Source: Lacinutrix sp. MedPE-SW (GTDB lineage: Bacteria > Bacteroidota > Bacteroidia > Flavobacteriales > Flavobacteriaceae). From it: a DNA stretch of 64,000 nt. The stretch covers positions 1-64,000 of the forward strand of contig NZ_MPCX01000007.1 in the NCBI RefSeq assembly GCF_001874145.1, written 5' to 3'. Below, one piece after another: positions 26,710-36,084 of the stretch. The notes beneath the pieces were generated by a model that searched no databases, was not told where the DNA came from, and worked only from the letters and a program-made list of their open reading frames with translations. The translations under genes were made by a program, and so were the position numbers. Every line of letters starts with the position of its first letter. Within the stretch, counting starts at the first letter, position 1.

Positions 26710-29331
26710 TTGGCAAAAAAGACTAAAAAAGTAACGCCTTTAATGAAGCAGTATAATGCGATAAAGGCTAAATATCCAGATGCTTTATTGTTATTTCGAG
26801 TGGGTGATTTTTACGAAACCTTTGGTAGCGATGCTGTAAAAGCAGCTGGAATTTTGGGTATTATACTAACCAAGCGTGGTGCAGGAAGCGAAACAGAAAC
26901 TGAGCTTGCAGGTTTTCCTCATCATTCTCTAAATACGTATTTACCAAAACTGGTAAAAGCAGGAGAACGTGTTGCAATATGCGATCAGTTAGAAGATCCT
27001 AAACAAACAAAAACAATTGTAAAACGTGGTGTTACAGAGTTGGTTACACCTGGAGTGGCATTAAACGATGAGGTTCTACAATCTAAAACAAATAACTTTT
27101 TATGTTCTGTTTATTTTGGAAAAAATACCATAGGTATAGCATTTTTAGATATATCTACAGGAGAGTTTTTAACATCTCAGGGAAACCAAGAATACATTGA
27201 TAAGTTGTTACAAAACTTTAGTCCAAGTGAAATATTAGTATCTAAACAAAAACGACTTCAGTTTGCAGAAAATTTTGGTGAAGATTTTCACACCTTTAAT
27301 TTAGAAGATTGGGTTTACCAGTCAGACTATTCAAACGAAACACTTTTAAAGCATTTTAACACCAAATCTTTAAAAGGTTTTGGAGTTGAAAACCTTACTG
27401 AAGGTATTATCGCTTCGGGTTCAATTTTACATTACCTATCAGAAACACAACATAATAAATTAGAGCATATTACATCTGTGTCTAGAATAGCTGAAGATGA
27501 ATATGTTTGGATGGACCGCTTTACAATTAGAAATTTAGAGTTGTATAACTCAACAAATAATAATGCAGTAACATTATTAAACGTTATTGATAAAACAATT
27601 TCGCCTATGGGTGGAAGACTTTTAAAACGTTGGTTAGCTTTACCATTAAAAAATGTAGAAAGAATAAAACAACGTCATGAGGTTGTTTCATTTTTAAAAG
27701 CAGAAAAAACGATACATCAAAAAATTCAAAATCATATAAAAAGTATAGGAGATGTAGAACGCTTAATATCTAAGGTTGCCACAGGAAAAGTAAGTCCAAG
27801 AGAAGTAATTCAGCTTAAAAATTCTTTAGAGTCTATTATACCTATAAAAGCATTATCGTCTAATTGCGATAATGAATCTTTAAAAATTATTGGAGATACT
27901 TTACAAGGCTGTGATATATTAAGAGATAAAATAAAACAAACGTTAGACGAAGAAGCTCCAGTAAATATATTAAAAGGAAAAACAATTGCAACAGGCTTTT
28001 CTAATGAGCTAGATGAACTTAGAGAACTTTCTGCTTCCGGTAAAAGTTATTTAGATAATATGCTAAAACGAGAAAGTGAACGTACAGGTATTACTTCACT
28101 TAAAATAGCATCTAATAATGTGTTTGGTTATTATATAGAGGTTAGAAATACGCATAAAGATAAAGTGCCAGAAGAGTGGATTAGAAAACAAACACTTGTT
28201 AATGCAGAGCGTTATATAACCGAAGAGTTGAAAGAATACGAAGCCAAAATCTTAGGAGCAGAAGAGCGTATAACTACTATCGAACAAAAATTATTTGCAG
28301 AACTTGTGTTATGGATGAACCAATACATAAAACCTGTACAGCAAAATGCTTTTTTAATAGCAAAATTAGACTGTTTGTGTGGTTTCTCTCAATTAGCTAA
28401 TGAGAATAATTATGTATATCCAGAAATAGACAACTCTTACGATTTAGAGATAATAGAAGGAAGGCATCCAGTAATAGAAAAACAATTACCAATAGGAGAA
28501 CAGTACATTGCTAATAACGTTTTTTTAGATCGAGATACACAACAAATAATAATGATTACCGGACCAAACATGTCTGGTAAATCTGCAATACTACGTCAAA
28601 CAGCATTAATTGTATTGTTAGCGCAAATAGGAAGTTTTGTCCCAGCAGAAAAAGCAAGAATAGGTTTGGTAGATAAAATATTTACAAGAGTAGGAGCAAG
28701 TGATAATATATCAATGGGAGAATCTACTTTTATGGTAGAGATGAATGAAACAGCCTCTATCTTAAATAATATGTCCGATAGAAGCCTGGTCTTATTAGAT
28801 GAAATAGGAAGAGGAACAAGTACGTATGATGGTATATCTATAGCTTGGGCAATTAGTGAATACCTTCATGAGCATCCAGCAAAAGCAAAAACGCTTTTTG
28901 CAACGCATTATCATGAGTTAAATGAAATGACCGAAACTTTTCCAAGAATAAAAAACTTTAATGTATCTGTCAAAGAGTTAAAAGACAATGTGCTTTTTCT
29001 AAGAAAACTGGTTGAAGGAGGAAGTGAACATAGTTTTGGTATACATGTTGCTAAATTAGCAGGAATGCCACAACAAGTTTTGCGTAGAGCTAATAAGATT
29101 TTGAAAAAACTAGAACAATCACATTCTAGTGAAGAGTTAACAGATAAGGTGAAATCTATTAAAGATGAAATGCAATTAAGCTTTTTTAACCTAGACGATC
29201 CGTTGTTAGAACAAATTAAAGAAGAAATTTTATTAACAGATATTAATACGTTAACACCAGTTGAAGCATTAATGAAGCTAAACGAAATAAAGCGTATGTT
29301 AGTGAAGACCAGCGAGGTAAAAAATAATTAA
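26710..29331 (+). CDS. mutS: DNA mismatch repair protein MutS
   Basis: Recognises mismatches and starts repair. It is 873 aa and begins at TTG (26710) with [37 protein letters not shown]. The mismatch-binding Phe-X-Glu is the FYETF motif (Phe and Glu near residue 37-39). Walker A is [10 protein letters not shown] (about 617-626) and Walker [13 protein letters not shown], followed by FATHYHEL. Length and domain order are those of MutS1. It is upstream of two tRNA genes that have their own promoter. Confidence 0.97.
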   Translation: MAKKTKKVTPLMKQYNAIKAKYPDALLLFRVGDFYETFGSDAVKAAGILGIILTKRGAGSETETELAGFPHHSLNTYLPKLVKAGERVAICDQLEDPKQTKTIVKRGVTELVTPGVALNDEVLQSKTNNFLCSVYFGKNTIGIAFLDISTGEFLTSQGNQEYIDKLLQNFSPSEILVSKQKRLQFAENFGEDFHTFNLEDWVYQSDYSNETLLKHFNTKSLKGFGVENLTEGIIASGSILHYLSETQHNKLEHITSVSRIAEDEYVWMDRFTIRNLELYNSTNNNAVTLLNVIDKTISPMGGRLLKRWLALPLKNVERIKQRHEVVSFLKAEKTIHQKIQNHIKSIGDVERLISKVATGKVSPREVIQLKNSLESIIPIKALSSNCDNESLKIIGDTLQGCDILRDKIKQTLDEEAPVNILKGKTIATGFSNELDELRELSASGKSYLDNMLKRESERTGITSLKIASNNVFGYYIEVRNTHKDKVPEEWIRKQTLVNAERYITEELKEYEAKILGAEERITTIEQKLFAELVLWMNQYIKPVQQNAFLIAKLDCLCGFSQLANENNYVYPEIDNSYDLEIIEGRHPVIEKQLPIGEQYIANNVFLDRDTQQIIMITGPNMSGKSAILRQTALIVLLAQIGSFVPAEKARIGLVDKIFTRVGASDNISMGESTFMVEMNETASILNNMSDRSLVLLDEIGRGTSTYDGISIAWAISEYLHEHPAKAKTLFATHYHELNEMTETFPRIKNFNVSVKELKDNVLFLRKLVEGGSEHSFGIHVAKLAGMPQQVLRRANKILKKLEQSHSSEELTDKVKSIKDEMQLSFFNLDDPLLEQIKEEILLTDINTLTPVEALMKLNEIKRMLVKTSEVKNN

Positions 29332-29350
29332 ATTATTTTATAAAAAAACC

Positions 29351-29380
29351 TTTGTAATTAGAAGAAAAGTTTTAAATTTG
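29351..29380 (+). promoter_or_regulatory. Promoter of the tRNA-Gly/tRNA-Leu pair
   Basis: TTTG (29351-29354), an 18-base spacer and TAAATTTG (29373-29380) match the Bacteroidota consensus exactly. It begins 20 bases after the mutS stop and ends 37 bases before the tRNA-Gly gene. Confidence 0.75.
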
Positions 29381-29417
29381 CATCCGCAATAGCAATGTTG
29401 CTCGTTCATAAAAAACT

Positions 29418-29489
29418 GCGAAAGTAGCTCAGGGGTAGAGCATCACCTTGCCAAGGTGGAGGTCGTGGGTTCAAATCCCATCTTTCGCT
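29418..29489 (+). tRNA. tRNA-Gly (GCC)
   Basis: A 72-base cloverleaf. The acceptor stem GCGAAAG pairs with CTTTCGC, the D arm is GTAGCTCAGGGGTAGAGC, the anticodon GCC is at 29450-29452 in loop TTGCCAA, and the T arm contains GGTTCAAATCC. CCA is not encoded. Confidence 0.96.
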
Positions 29490-29537
29490 CTGAGATTTAC
29501 TTTAAAATATACCAAAGATGTTTATACATCTATGCCT

Positions 29538-29621
29538 GCTGAAGTGGTGGAATTGGTAGACACGTTGGACTTAAAATCCAATGTCCATTAGGACGTACGG
29601 GTTCAAGTCCCGTCTTCAGTA
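29538..29621 (+). tRNA. tRNA-Leu (TAA)
   Basis: A class II tRNA of 84 bases with a long variable arm (TGTCCATTAGGACGT region). The acceptor stem is GCTGAAG with CTTCAGT (the first pair is G-U), the anticodon TAA is at 29572-29574, and the T loop is GGTTCAAGTCC. CCA is not encoded. It is cotranscribed with tRNA-Gly. Confidence 0.95.
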
Positions 29622-29629
29622 CAGATGAA

Positions 29630-29657
29630 AAGCCGAAACGAAAGTTTCGGCTTTTTT
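29630..29657 (+). terminator. Terminator after the tRNA pair
   Basis: A 10-bp perfect stem (29630-29639 with 29644-29653, core AGCCGAAAC) with a GAAA loop and a T6 tail. Confidence 0.9.
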
Positions 29658-29672
29658 ATTTTAATTTATTAT

Positions 29673-29705
29673 AAAAAAAAGCCTTACAATTTGTAAGGCT
29701 TTTTT
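29673..29705 (-). terminator. Bidirectional terminator after the acidic lipoprotein gene
   Basis: Stem GCCTTACA (29681-29688) pairs with TGTAAGGC (29692-29699), flanked by A8 on the left and T6 on the right, so it works on both strands. It chiefly serves the minus-strand gene that ends at 29726. Confidence 0.85.
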
Positions 29706-29725
29706 AGTTTTTTTATTAAATGAGA

Positions 29726-30412
29726 TTATTGCTTGTCGTCTGCAATTTTATTTAGTTTTTTAATCTCTTCATTGTATTCTTCTTTTGCATCTTCCATTTC
29801 ACCGTCTTTAGCTTCTTCTCTATATTCTTCGTTAGCTTTACGGTTAATTTTTACATACATATCAAAAGTTTCGTTTATCTCTTCAACTAAATCGGCATAA
29901 GCTTCATTTATTTCTTCAATATTTTCGTTTACTACTTTTTCTTTTTCGTTTCTTTCTTCTACAAACTCATTATATTCTTTTTGTAAATCTTCAACATCTT
30001 CTCTTATTTCTTCAGTCATCATCCAATCTGGCCTATTCGTATTTAGTGCTGCTATTGTACTACTAATATTAGGAAGTGTAGTTTTCATTATAGTAAAGTC
30101 TGCACCTTCTAGTTTTTTCATTTGTATTGATAGGTCATTAAATGAATTCCATCCACTAATTTGCATAGCTTTTACATCGTTATCCATAGATCTTTCAACA
30201 GTAGTTCCATCTTTAGATACTACTCTGTTGTTTGATGCCATCATTTCTCCTTTTTCGCTTAAGGTAACGTTTGTGTCTGTTTCGGTATTTAATTCTGTAT
30301 TCATTTCCATATTATCAGCTTCTGTATCTTTAGATTTTTTGTCATCCATACAAGAGGTAAAAGCTAATCCTGAAATTGCTATTGCAGCTACTGTTATCTT
30401 TAAATTTTTCAT
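29726..30412 (-). CDS. Acidic coiled-coil lipoprotein, function unknown
   Basis: Hypothetical protein of 228 aa. The signal peptide ends in the lipobox LAFTSC with lipidated Cys21, followed by an Asp/Lys-rich and then Asn/Thr-rich linker (about 22-50). A small folded part (about 75-130) contains the ISGWNSFNDLSIQMKKLEGAD segment, and a long Glu-rich coiled coil runs from about 135 to the end. It should be anchored in the outer or inner membrane on the periplasmic side. I do not recognise the family. A TAACTTTG -7-like box lies at 30443-30450 on its strand. Confidence 0.8.
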   Translation of the reverse strand: MKNLKITVAAIAISGLAFTSCMDDKKSKDTEADNMEMNTELNTETDTNVTLSEKGEMMASNNRVVSKDGTTVERSMDNDVKAMQISGWNSFNDLSIQMKKLEGADFTIMKTTLPNISSTIAALNTNRPDWMMTEEIREDVEDLQKEYNEFVEERNEKEKVVNENIEEINEAYADLVEEINETFDMYVKINRKANEEYREEAKDGEMEDAKEEYNEEIKKLNKIADDKQ

Positions 30413-30442
30413 AATAATTTAATTTGGTTTTTTGGTTCGGTA

Positions 30443-30450
30443 CAAAGTTA
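30443..30450 (-). promoter_or_regulatory. Possible -7 box for the acidic lipoprotein gene
   Basis: On the minus strand this reads TAACTTTG, matching TAnnTTTG, 31 bases before the start codon. A matching -33 element is not evident. The rest of the 273-base gap (30413-30685) shows no gene. Confidence 0.4.
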
Positions 30451-30685
30451 TATTGTTGACTTGCGTTAGTAAAATTGCCGCTAATAAATTATTCTTAAAG
30501 TTTTTTATCTATTTAACATAAGGTCATATTAATTTAACGTTTAATTGATTTTTGTCTAATAATACTTAAAAATTTTAACTAATTAGTTGACTGCGTTTTT
30601 GCAGGAATTAAAATGATATTAGACTATGAATTAGAACAACATATTTAAATAATAGATTATCTTTAAGCTTAAAATTGAATTATTA

Positions 30686-31309
30686 GTGTCTAACAATAAA
30701 AAACTTAAAGCTTCAATTAAAAAGGAAGCCATGCTAAAAGATGGCCTTGAAGGATTAGAAACTAGTCCTGAAAGAGCTATACAATCTTTTTATATGATTT
30801 CTTTAAAAAATCACATCAAGTTAGCTGCTATTGCAGATACTAAAGCTAATATTCTACTATCCGTTAACGCAATTATTATATCGTTAGTTTTAACTAATTT
30901 AATTTCAAAAATTGGAGAGCCAAACAATAAACACTTAACAATACCTATAATTATAATTTTAATATCTAGTTTGCTTTGTGTGGTAATTACGATTTTTATA
31001 ACTCGACCTAATGTTACTGAAGGCAAGTTTACTCAAGATGATATTAAGAACAACAAAGTGAATTTAGCTTTTTTTGGTAATTTTCATTCTATGGATTATA
31101 AAGCCTATGAAGCTGCTGTAAACGATATGCATAGTAAAAACAATTATATATATGGAGCGTTAACTAAAGATCTTTATTTTTTGGGAGATGTAATGAGTTT
31201 AAAATATAAATGGTTACGTATTGTTTACACTATATTTTTAGTTGGTTTAATAGTCTCTGCTTTAGCATTTGGTATTGCGATTAAATTTTTTGGACCACAC
31301 CTATCTTAA
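30686..31309 (+). CDS. Pycsar-effector-type membrane protein (DUF5706/PycTM family)
   Basis: Membrane protein of 207 aa starting at GTG (30686); an ATG at 30731 (LKDGLEGLETSPERAIQ) is an alternative with a better AGGA-like upstream site. Three hydrophobic segments lie at about 52-74, 84-107 and 180-202. The family pattern is clear: ADTKANILLSVNAIIISLVLTNL, TRPNVTEGKFTQDDI, NLAFFGNFHSMDYKAYEAAV and YGALTKDLYFLGDVMSLKYKWLRI (the last two in pieces). In Pycsar antiphage systems this domain forms a membrane-damaging effector triggered by cCMP or cUMP. No cyclase gene is next to it, so a defence role here is not supported by context. Confidence 0.8.
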   Translation: MSNNKKLKASIKKEAMLKDGLEGLETSPERAIQSFYMISLKNHIKLAAIADTKANILLSVNAIIISLVLTNLISKIGEPNNKHLTIPIIIILISSLLCVVITIFITRPNVTEGKFTQDDIKNNKVNLAFFGNFHSMDYKAYEAAVNDMHSKNNYIYGALTKDLYFLGDVMSLKYKWLRIVYTIFLVGLIVSALAFGIAIKFFGPHLS

Positions 31310-31320
31310 ATATTAAAATA

Positions 31321-31356
31321 AAAAAAAGCCTTTTCTTTTAAGAAAAGGCTTTTGAA
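31321..31356. terminator. Bidirectional terminator between DUF5706 gene and valS
   Basis: Stem AGCCTTTTCT (31327-31336) pairs with AGAAAAGGCT (31341-31350), extended by two inner pairs, with A and T runs outside. It serves both convergent genes. Confidence 0.85.
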
Positions 31357-31373
31357 TTTAAAAGCAAAGTGAT

Positions 31374-34010
31374 TTACTTTAAGTTATCTAAACTACTTTT
31401 TAATGTTTCAATTTTAGCTAAAGCGTCTGCTTCTTTCTTTTTCTCTGCTGAGACAACTTGTTCTGGTGCTCCTGCAACAAAACGCTCGTTAGATAGTTTC
31501 TTTTGTACAGATTTTAAGAAACCTTCTGTATAGTTTAGCTCTTCTGTTAGCTTTTTAATTTCTGCTTCAATGTCTATTGCGCCTTCCATTGGTATAAAAT
31601 ATTCGTTAGATTTTACTCTAAACGTCAATGCGCCTTCAACAGGTTCTTTAACATAGTCTATAGCTTCTAAATTTCCAAGTTTTGCTATTACTGTATCAAA
31701 ATCTGAATTAAATTTTTCATTGTTTATAACTGAAAAACTTATAGCATCTTTAAAGGCTATATTTTTTTCTTTTCTAATGTTTCTAATACCTGAAATAACT
31801 TCTGAAGCAAATTCAAATTGAGAAATAATCTCTTTATTTACAGGTTTAGCTTCTGGCCATTTTGCTATTATTAATGCTTCTTCTGGAGTACGTTTTGCAA
31901 TGTATTGCCAAATTTCTTCAGTTAAGAAAGGCATAAACGGATGTAGTATTTTAAGGTTATCCTCAAAAATAGACATTACCTTATTATATGTTGTGGCATC
32001 AATTGGTTGTTGGTAAGCTGGTTTTACAATCTCTAGTAACCAACCACAAAAATCATCATAAATTAATTTATAAATTGCCATTAAAGCATCACTTAACCTG
32101 TATTTACTAAAGTGATCTTCAATTTCTAAAAGTGCTTCGCTAAACTTAGCTTCATACCATTTTAAAGCAATTTTGCTTGATTCTGGTTGAGTAATACTAT
32201 CGCTTACTTCCCATAAGTTAGTTAGGTTAAAGGCATTCCACATTTTATTTCCAAAGCCTTTTCCTTGTTGGCATAATGCTTCATCAAACATTAAATCGTT
32301 TCCTGCGGCACTACTTAAAAGCAATCCAACACGAACACCATCTGCACTATAATCTTCAATTAACTTTAAAGCATCTGGTGAGTTACCTAAAGATTTTGAC
32401 ATTTTACGACGTTGCTTGTCACGTACTAAACCTGTTAAGTATACATTGTTAAATGGTTTTTGGTCTTTATACTCGTAACCTGCAATAATCATACGTGCTA
32501 CCCAAAAGAATAAAATATCTGGTCCCGTTACTAAGTCGTTAGTTGGATAGTAGTATTTTATTTCTTCGTTTTCTGGATTACGTATGCCATCGAAAACAGA
32601 CATAGGCCAAAGCCATGAGCTAAACCAAGTGTCTAAAGCATCTGTATCTTGTTTTAAATCTTCGGCTTTTAAATCTTGATTTTTTGTTTTTGCAATAGCT
32701 TTTTCAAGTGCTAACTCAATAGTTTCTGCAACTACAAAATCTTCTTTTCCGTCGCCATAGAAATATGCAGGAATTTGTTGTCCCCAAAGTAATTGTCTAG
32801 AAATATTCCAATCGCGAATATTCTCCATCCAATGGCGATAGGTGTTTTCAAACTTCTTTGGGAATAATTTAATTTCAGAATCTTCGCCTAAAACAGCTTC
32901 AATTGCTGGCTTTACCAGCTCTTCCATTTTTAAGAACCATTGGTCGCTTAATCTTGGCTCGATAACTGCTTTGGTACGTTCAGATGTTCCTACCTTATTT
33001 ATATGTGTTTCAGTTTTTACTAAAACACCAATGTTTTCTAATTCTTTTGCTACATTTTTTCTTGCTACAAAACGGTCTTGACCTTCAAATTGTAAACCAT
33101 AGCTATTTAATGTTGCGTCTTCATGAAAAATATCTATTACCTCAAGTTTGTGTTTGTCTCCTAGATTTTTATCGTTTTCATCATGTGCAGGTGTTACTTT
33201 TAAGCAACCTGTACCAAATTCAAGGTCTACGTATTCGTCTTGAATAATTGGTATTACCCGATTGCTAATTGGTACTATGGCTTTTTTTCCACGTAAGTGT
33301 GCAAAACGTTCATCTTCTGGATTAATACAAATTGCTGTATCACCAAATATTGTTTCAGGACGTGTTGTTGCAATGGTTAAGCTGTCATCACTTCCTTCTA
33401 TTTTATAATTTATGTAATATAAGTTTCCTTGTCTTTCTTCGTGTATTACTTCTTCATCAGACAAAGTTGTTTTTGCTTCTGGATCCCAGTTTACCATACG
33501 GTAACCTCTGTAAATTAACCCTTTTTCATGCAAATCAACAAACACTTTAATTACTGCTTCAGACATATCGTCATCCATTGTAAATTTAGTTCTGTCCCAA
33601 TCACAAGAACAACCTAATTTTTTAAGTTGCTCAAGTATAACACCTCCATATTCTTCTGTCCATTCCCAAGCATGCGCTAAAAATTCGTCACGTGTAAGGT
33701 CGTTTTTATCTATACCTTGTTCTTTTAATTTAGCGACAACTTTAGCTTCGGTTGCTATTGAGGCGTGATCTGTACCAGGAACCCAACAAGCATTTTTGCC
33801 TTGTAAACGTGCACGACGAATTAAAACATCTTGAATTGTATTGTTTAGCATATGTCCCATATGCAAGACTCCCGTTACGTTTGGTGGAGGAATTACTATT
33901 GTGTAAGGTTCTCTTTCGTCTGGAGTAGAATGAAAATAGTTATTCTTCATCCAGTAGTCGTACCACTTGTTTTCTACCGCTTTTGCATCATATTTAGATG
34001 GAATGCTCAT
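31374..34010 (-). CDS. valS: Valine--tRNA ligase
   Basis: Class I aminoacyl-tRNA synthetase, 878 aa from the ATG at 34010 (SIPSKYDAKAVENKWY), the canonical beginning; the frame continues 11 codons upstream without homology. HIGH motif VLHMGHMLNN (about 50), editing domain with ATTRPETIFGDTA, KMSKS motif RRKMSKSLGNSPD and a C-terminal coiled coil (about 810-878) with an ANTICODON_1-type helical domain before it. It is monocistronic, with a -7-like box upstream. Confidence 0.97.
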   Translation of the reverse strand: MSIPSKYDAKAVENKWYDYWMKNNYFHSTPDEREPYTIVIPPPNVTGVLHMGHMLNNTIQDVLIRRARLQGKNACWVPGTDHASIATEAKVVAKLKEQGIDKNDLTRDEFLAHAWEWTEEYGGVILEQLKKLGCSCDWDRTKFTMDDDMSEAVIKVFVDLHEKGLIYRGYRMVNWDPEAKTTLSDEEVIHEERQGNLYYINYKIEGSDDSLTIATTRPETIFGDTAICINPEDERFAHLRGKKAIVPISNRVIPIIQDEYVDLEFGTGCLKVTPAHDENDKNLGDKHKLEVIDIFHEDATLNSYGLQFEGQDRFVARKNVAKELENIGVLVKTETHINKVGTSERTKAVIEPRLSDQWFLKMEELVKPAIEAVLGEDSEIKLFPKKFENTYRHWMENIRDWNISRQLLWGQQIPAYFYGDGKEDFVVAETIELALEKAIAKTKNQDLKAEDLKQDTDALDTWFSSWLWPMSVFDGIRNPENEEIKYYYPTNDLVTGPDILFFWVARMIIAGYEYKDQKPFNNVYLTGLVRDKQRRKMSKSLGNSPDALKLIEDYSADGVRVGLLLSSAAGNDLMFDEALCQQGKGFGNKMWNAFNLTNLWEVSDSITQPESSKIALKWYEAKFSEALLEIEDHFSKYRLSDALMAIYKLIYDDFCGWLLEIVKPAYQQPIDATTYNKVMSIFEDNLKILHPFMPFLTEEIWQYIAKRTPEEALIIAKWPEAKPVNKEIISQFEFASEVISGIRNIRKEKNIAFKDAISFSVINNEKFNSDFDTVIAKLGNLEAIDYVKEPVEGALTFRVKSNEYFIPMEGAIDIEAEIKKLTEELNYTEGFLKSVQKKLSNERFVAGAPEQVVSAEKKKEADALAKIETLKSSLDNLK

Positions 34011-34040
34011 ACTTTGGAATAGTTTTTGAATATTGATTAG

Positions 34041-34048
34041 CAAAAATA
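34041..34048 (-). promoter_or_regulatory. Likely -7 box for valS
   Basis: On the minus strand this reads TATTTTTG, matching TAnnTTTG, 31 bases before the valS ATG. No convincing -33 element. Confidence 0.45.
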
Positions 34049-34112
34049 CTTATATTTCTGTTTCTGCGAAAAATTAACAAGTATTAATGTAAAGTTAAAT
34101 CTATATAATGAA

Positions 34113-34144
34113 TTTGTGAGATTGCATTACATCTAATATTTTTG
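34113..34144 (+). promoter_or_regulatory. Promoter of the DUF1573 gene
   Basis: TTTG (34113-34116), 20 bases, then TATTTTTG (34137-34144), a full match to the Bacteroidota promoter pattern. Confidence 0.7.
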
Positions 34145-34192
34145 GAGGACGAATAAAAAGTATCTAAATTTACAAAACACTTAAAACAGTAG

Positions 34193-34621
34193 ATGATGAA
34201 AAATTTAATAGTAGTATTATTTGTCGGTTTAATGACATTATCTCTTAATGCTCAAGAAAAAGTAGCAAAAATAGAGTTTAAAGAAACCACAATAGATTAC
34301 GGTACCATTGAAAAAGGTGCTAATGGCTTAAGAACATTTGAATTTACAAACACTGGAGATGCACCTTTAATTATCTCTAAGGTAAGTTCTAGTTGTGGTT
34401 GTACAGTGCCAAAGAAGCCAAAAGATCCTATTATGCCAGGAGAAACTGGAGAAATAGAAGTAAAATATGATACTAAAAGAGTAATGCCAATTAGAAAAAC
34501 AATTACAGTTTTATCTAATGCAGATACTCCTAGCGTAGCTTTAAAGATTAAAGGAGAAGTAATAGATCCATCTAAAACTAGTGTTTTAGATAACAAGAAA
34601 AAAAGTGTAATGGAACAATAG
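34193..34621 (+). CDS. DUF1573 domain-containing secreted protein
   Basis: Protein of 142 aa with a signal peptide (about 1-21, ending LNAQ) and one immunoglobulin-like DUF1573/HYDIN-type domain. It has the family pattern DYGTIEKGANGLRTFEFTNTGDAPLIIS (in pieces) and the SSCGCTVP motif. It is predicted to be periplasmic or cell-surface. DUF1573 proteins are abundant in Bacteroidota and their role is not established. It is a single-gene unit with a good promoter and terminator. Confidence 0.92.
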   Translation: MMKNLIVVLFVGLMTLSLNAQEKVAKIEFKETTIDYGTIEKGANGLRTFEFTNTGDAPLIISKVSSSCGCTVPKKPKDPIMPGETGEIEVKYDTKRVMPIRKTITVLSNADTPSVALKIKGEVIDPSKTSVLDNKKKSVMEQ

Positions 34622-34646
34622 TACTTTTTTAAAAATAAAATTATAG

Positions 34647-34676
34647 GGTCAAAAACAACGGTTTTTGGCCTTTTTT
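34647..34676 (+). terminator. Terminator after the DUF1573 gene
   Basis: A 10-bp stem with one G-U pair (34647-34656 with 34661-34670) and a T6 tail. The tail reaches the stop region of the convergent protease gene. Confidence 0.8.
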
Positions 34677-36009
34677 AGTTTAATGGAGATTTAAGTTTAA
34701 ACTTAAATTTTAAAATATTACCATTTCTATCTACTGTTAGCGTTATTTTTTTTCCATCTTCTTTATAAAACTTAGCAATAAGTTGTTGTAAATTATAGTT
34801 TTTAGTGTCTATACTATTAATACTTAATATAACATCGCCTTTTTTTAATCCAGAATAAAAAGCAGGTGAGTTAGGTCTAATTTCCCAAATTACAAATGCT
34901 GGTTTTATATCAAATTTAGTATTGGTAGAAAAGGTGTTGTTTGCAGAATTTTGATTTTGCGTACCATAAGTAAAAGACGTACTGTTATCAATTTCCTCTA
35001 CTAATCTTATGCCTTCTTTAATAATTGTTAGACCGCTTTTATTATAATTAAATTGATCTTTATAATTTCTATTTTTTTTTAACTTTATAATGGAATCTCT
35101 ATAGTTTATAGTGATATTAAAACGTTTTAAAATTTCACCACCAATACTACCATTTCTACCACTTATTTTTTTTATTAAAGTTGTATATTCTTCATCTGGA
35201 AACGATACTTTAGGGTTTTTAAATATAAAAGATTTTAATCTTACACCATCAATTTTTGAGCGTTTACCATGAATGCTTCCGCTAAGACCAAAACCTAAAA
35301 AATCATTAAAATATTTTTTTGGGTTAACAATCCCTAAACTATCATTATTAAAAAGCCATAAAGAATCACTACTTCCTGTATCTATTAAAAGTTTTACCGG
35401 AATTATGTTTTTATTTATTATGGTTTCTATTTTAAAATAGGGCTTGTTATTAAAAAAATCTAATTTATAAAATTCACATTTTCTGCACTTTCTAGATTTG
35501 TAATTGGCATGATTGTAAAGTTTTAATATTTTTTTAGAATAATTAATTTCAACTATTAGATCTTTAAAAATATCATAACCAATAATGCCGTGTATTGGGA
35601 CGCCAAGGTATGGAGCAAAGTTTATAGATGAGTCTAAGACAACAAAAAAATCTTGATTAAAATTTATAGTGTTTCCTAATTTAAAAATATTGTTTTTCGA
35701 TTTAAGTGCTTGAATTAAGCCACCATTACCTAAACCTTTAAGGTATATTTTCTCTGCATTTATAGCATTTAAAGAATCAGAAACATTTAAAACATCAAAA
35801 ACAATAGGTTTATTAACTCCAGAATCTAATAAAAAAGATAGTTTGATGCCATTAACTTCTATGGGTATAACAATTATGTTATTAACCAGTTTAAAATCTA
35901 TTTTATCAACACCAGATTTGTTTTGAATAAAATATCCATTTTGTGCAAAAGTTACATTAATAGTGCACAATATAAATAAGAAGCCTAAAGCAATATTTTT
36001 AAAAAACAT
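34675..36009 (-). CDS. Two-lobed aspartyl protease with C-terminal PDZ domain
   Basis: Secreted protein of 444 aa from the ATG at 36009, which starts a good signal peptide (MFFKNIALGFLFILCTINVTFAQ); the upstream in-frame ATG adds ten residues. There are two retropepsin-like lobes. The first has LLDSGVNKP (Asp62) and the second LLIDTGSSDSLW (Asp near 209), so both catalytic-type Asp motifs sit in one chain. A PDZ domain covers about 365-440 (PNSPAFYSGLKKGDVILSIN). It is predicted to be periplasmic. Proteolysis is inferred from the motifs; the substrate is unknown. Divergent from the aminotransferase gene. Confidence 0.87.
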   Translation of the reverse strand: MFFKNIALGFLFILCTINVTFAQNGYFIQNKSGVDKIDFKLVNNIIVIPIEVNGIKLSFLLDSGVNKPIVFDVLNVSDSLNAINAEKIYLKGLGNGGLIQALKSKNNIFKLGNTINFNQDFFVVLDSSINFAPYLGVPIHGIIGYDIFKDLIVEINYSKKILKLYNHANYKSRKCRKCEFYKLDFFNNKPYFKIETIINKNIIPVKLLIDTGSSDSLWLFNNDSLGIVNPKKYFNDFLGFGLSGSIHGKRSKIDGVRLKSFIFKNPKVSFPDEEYTTLIKKISGRNGSIGGEILKRFNITINYRDSIIKLKKNRNYKDQFNYNKSGLTIIKEGIRLVEEIDNSTSFTYGTQNQNSANNTFSTNTKFDIKPAFVIWEIRPNSPAFYSGLKKGDVILSINSIDTKNYNLQQLIAKFYKEDGKKITLTVDRNGNILKFKFKLKSPLN

Positions 36010-36084
36010 AACATAGTAAGTTAAGCAATTTATTAACATAGATTAGACTTTTTTTTTGCAACTTTGTTTTTTAAAATTATTACT

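Noticed and set aside
30686-31309. A complete Pycsar antiphage operon
   Set aside because: Only the effector-type membrane protein is present; no cyclase gene or other defence gene is found on either side.
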